Assembly (NCBI GenBank): GCA_963691815.1
Contig: OY829661.1
Location: 17,759,849 to 17,823,848, forward strand
DNA from: Echiichthys vipera
Taxonomy: Eukaryota > Chordata > Actinopteri > Perciformes > Trachinidae
Direction of reading: 5' to 3'
Length of the DNA stretch: 64,000 bases
Under the pieces are notes generated by a model, which worked only from the letters and a program-made list of their open reading frames with translations, was not told the origin of the DNA and did not search any database. This document shows, piece after piece, positions 62,180-64,000 of this stretch. Within the stretch, counting starts at the first letter, position 1. Every line of letters starts with the position of its first letter. The translations under genes and the position numbers were made by a program.

Positions 62180-63283
62180 GTAAATGCAATCTATGTGCCA
62201 CCCCCGTAATGCAACAGTCGGTTTTTGATGTTTTGGCAGGGTGCTGGTGGAGAGTCAGTGGTCCTCTCTGGTACTGTAGCCCATTTCGGACCCATCCGAG
62301 CTTCCTGTTTTGATAGGAATTCGCCAATAGTTCTTGCGCAAGAGCCCGGGGGTACGTGGAGAGCCACCCCCCGAGAAAAAAACCGCGTCATTACACCGAT
62401 GTATGGTCATATTATGGAGCCATATTGCTTTGTTTTGGGTTCGCGCTGAAGAGAGCCGCATGCAACAAATGTCTCAACGTCGTAGACATGTTTGTTTACA
62501 TTGGCGCGCGAGAGAAAAGACAACATCGCCCTCTGTTTCCACATGTTCACCAAAGTAGTGCAGTGCAAACAATCGGACCGTATCATTAATGAATGGCAGC
62601 TTTATTTACACGTGACAGCCAGTGTCCCTGTATAACCGTTATCTGTATGATTGTGTTTTGTAACATGTGGCACCAGTAGCTCTCTAAGCGGCGCTGAGCC
62701 CATTAGTGAGCTACCAGGCGTGTGCATGTGGTGTGTTATGATGATGGTAATAATAATTTTGAGGGAGGAGGGGACTCGTGGCTCCACGTGCCCTGACATC
62801 TTAAAGCAAGTTGTGTTTACACTCCTGAAGTCACTACTGTATGCACATTGTACAGTTAGGACAAGATGCACACCTCTCGCCTCTCATGGCCTGCCAGTAT
62901 TGAGTAGTGTAAAACACAGATTCAGATGGCTTAGTGACGTGCTTCCTAGGCATGTTTTGGGTTCAAACCAGGACGGTTTCCAAATATCAAGCCTTACTGC
63001 ATTACCATATATTTTTATTTGTAAAGCAATGTCTGATTATTAGCAGTAGTTAAATTCTAACCATAACAATGTGATTGTCATGTCATTAATGGACATCAAT
63101 CATTATGAAATATGCTGTATTTTTTAATATGTATGTATTTTATCTCTCAGTTTTAGTTCATTTTTTTTAAGATATCTCTCCTGATTTGCCTGCACCAACA
63201 TTTCAATGTTGTTTGGGTTTACTACACCCCACACCTGTTTGATCATGAGTTTATACCTAAGCTCCTAAGCATTTCATCTCTTA

Positions 63284-63837
63284 TAGGGCTGTTTTTTTAC
63301 TCTTGATTCATCTTTTGATTATCATTATCATCGATTAGTTATTTGGTCTATGAAGAAAATGGTGAAACATGTTGATCAAAGTTGCCTCTGAACACCCACA
63401 CAGGTGTTTCAGTTGTTTTGGCTGATGAGACCTCTGCTTGGGTTGAAGGTGGGCAGAGATTTGATGGGAATTTACAAGGTCACAAGTCTACCAATAAGAA
63501 TGGTAAAGGTGGGACAAATTACAGGTGCAGCGAAGCTAACAGGAGACACAGGAAGATGTCGGACAGAGTATACACACCCACACAGTCATGAGAAGAGGTC
63601 TAATCAGCCAGATTAACTGAAAACCCCTGTGTGGGTATTCAGAGCCTCTAAATCCCAAGATGACATCCGGAAATGTCTTGTTTTGGCCGCTATCATAGAG
63701 GAGTAAAAAAACGAGAAAATATTCACATTTAAGAACGTAAAATCCAACAATTGAACTGAAACCGATTAATGGACTATCAAAATATTTGACAATTAATTTA
63801 ATAGTTGACAACTAATTGATTAATCATTGCAGCTCCA
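63284..63837. mobile_element. Fish MITE-type repeat carrying a nested inverted-repeat insertion
   Basis: The left end TAGGGCTG and body motifs ATCGATTAGTTATTTGGTCT and AATGGTGAAACATG, and the right part with CTATCATAGAGGAG and TTAATCATTGCAGCTCC, fit a very common fish repeat known to me from memory. It is interrupted by a different inverted-repeat element at 63384-63647. No target duplication was identified at the outer ends. Confidence 0.65.
63384..63647. mobile_element. Short inverted-repeat element nested in the MITE
   Basis: Left end GCCTCTGAACACCCACACAG is mirrored by the right end, whose reverse complement reads GGCTCTGAATACCCACACAG. The match continues inward over more than 40 bases through GGCTGATGAGACCTCT / GGCTGATTAGACCTCT. 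The exact end and duplication are unclear because the palindrome extends to the edge. Confidence 0.7.
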
Positions 63838-63882
63838 GTCTGTTCATATCATTGTCAATCAATAGTTTATTACAAACTCCGG

Positions 63883-64000
63883 TAGGGATCGACCCATATG
63901 GATTTTTAAGGGTCAACACTTATTTTTATTTATAAGGCATAGCCGATATAGACTGCCGATTTTCCTGAGCCGATATTGTCTCAATTTTAAAATCTTTTTT
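63883..64000. mobile_element. Partial DNA-transposon end (truncated by window)
   Basis: It starts TAGGGATCGACCCATATGG and carries GCCGATATAGACTGCCGATT and GCCGATATTG repeats, typical of a fish element with TAGGGATCGAC termini; an inverted copy of this end is at 16003-16020. Confidence 0.55.

Larger units (their letters stand above)
62180..64000. other. uhrf2: First intron of uhrf2 (runs off the window)
   Basis: No further Ubl exon was found to the right edge. The first 700 bases are rather GC-rich and the rest AT-rich. Mobile-element remnants occupy 63284-63837 and 63883-64000. Confidence 0.6.

Overview
The window is vertebrate nuclear DNA, almost certainly from a ray-finned (percomorph-like teleost) fish. 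It carries intron-rich genes with GT-AG splice sites, a fish-type V1R-like (ORA) chemoreceptor, Melan-A, UHRF2 and the cohesin loader NIPBL. Its introns and spacers are littered with short fish DNA transposons (hAT, PIF/Harbinger) and a tRNA-derived SINE. I saw no bacterial, viral or CRISPR-like system.

Layout, left to right. 1408-1511 (-): first coding exon of a DHHC palmitoyltransferase of the ZDHHC5/8 type, the rest lying off the left edge. 3601-4725 (+): intronless ORA receptor with an unusually long third cytoplasmic loop. 6111-18472 (-): complete nup155 in 33 coding exons (4077 nt, 1358 aa). 20498-41939 (-): complete nipbl in 46 coding exons (8181 nt, 2726 aa), with non-coding 5' sequence towards about 43.6 kb. 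47064-48648 (+): mlana (Melan-A), four coding exons, 120 aa. 49654-57965 (-): brd10 (KIAA2026), nine coding exons, 2351 aa, tail-to-tail with mlana. 62027-62179 (+): first coding exon of uhrf2, which runs off the right edge. Exon joins were set by reading splice sites by eye. The four multi-exon coding sequences each sum to a whole number of codons with matching phases at every join, which supports the models.

The genes do not form a pathway; they are conserved neighbours. mlana-brd10-uhrf2 matches human 9p24, and nipbl and nup155 match human 5p13. These two human blocks are both on the chicken Z, so their linkage here probably keeps an ancestral arrangement. Functions are housekeeping or chromatin (nuclear pore, cohesin loading, bromodomain protein, DNA-methylation reader) plus a pigment-cell membrane protein and a chemoreceptor.

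The most notable non-gene content is a set of transposons with readable ends and target-site duplications: two hAT-type copies of one family (2145-2834 and 59147-60269), a third hAT element (24390-25192), and two Harbinger-type elements (29804-30430 and 59639-60249). The last is nested inside a hAT copy and retains a decayed Myb/SANT-like reading frame. I found no convincing new biological system. The items most worth checking are the nested elements, the long ORA loop, the nipbl charged repeat, an orphan reading frame at 19143-19371, and some unusual splice sites.
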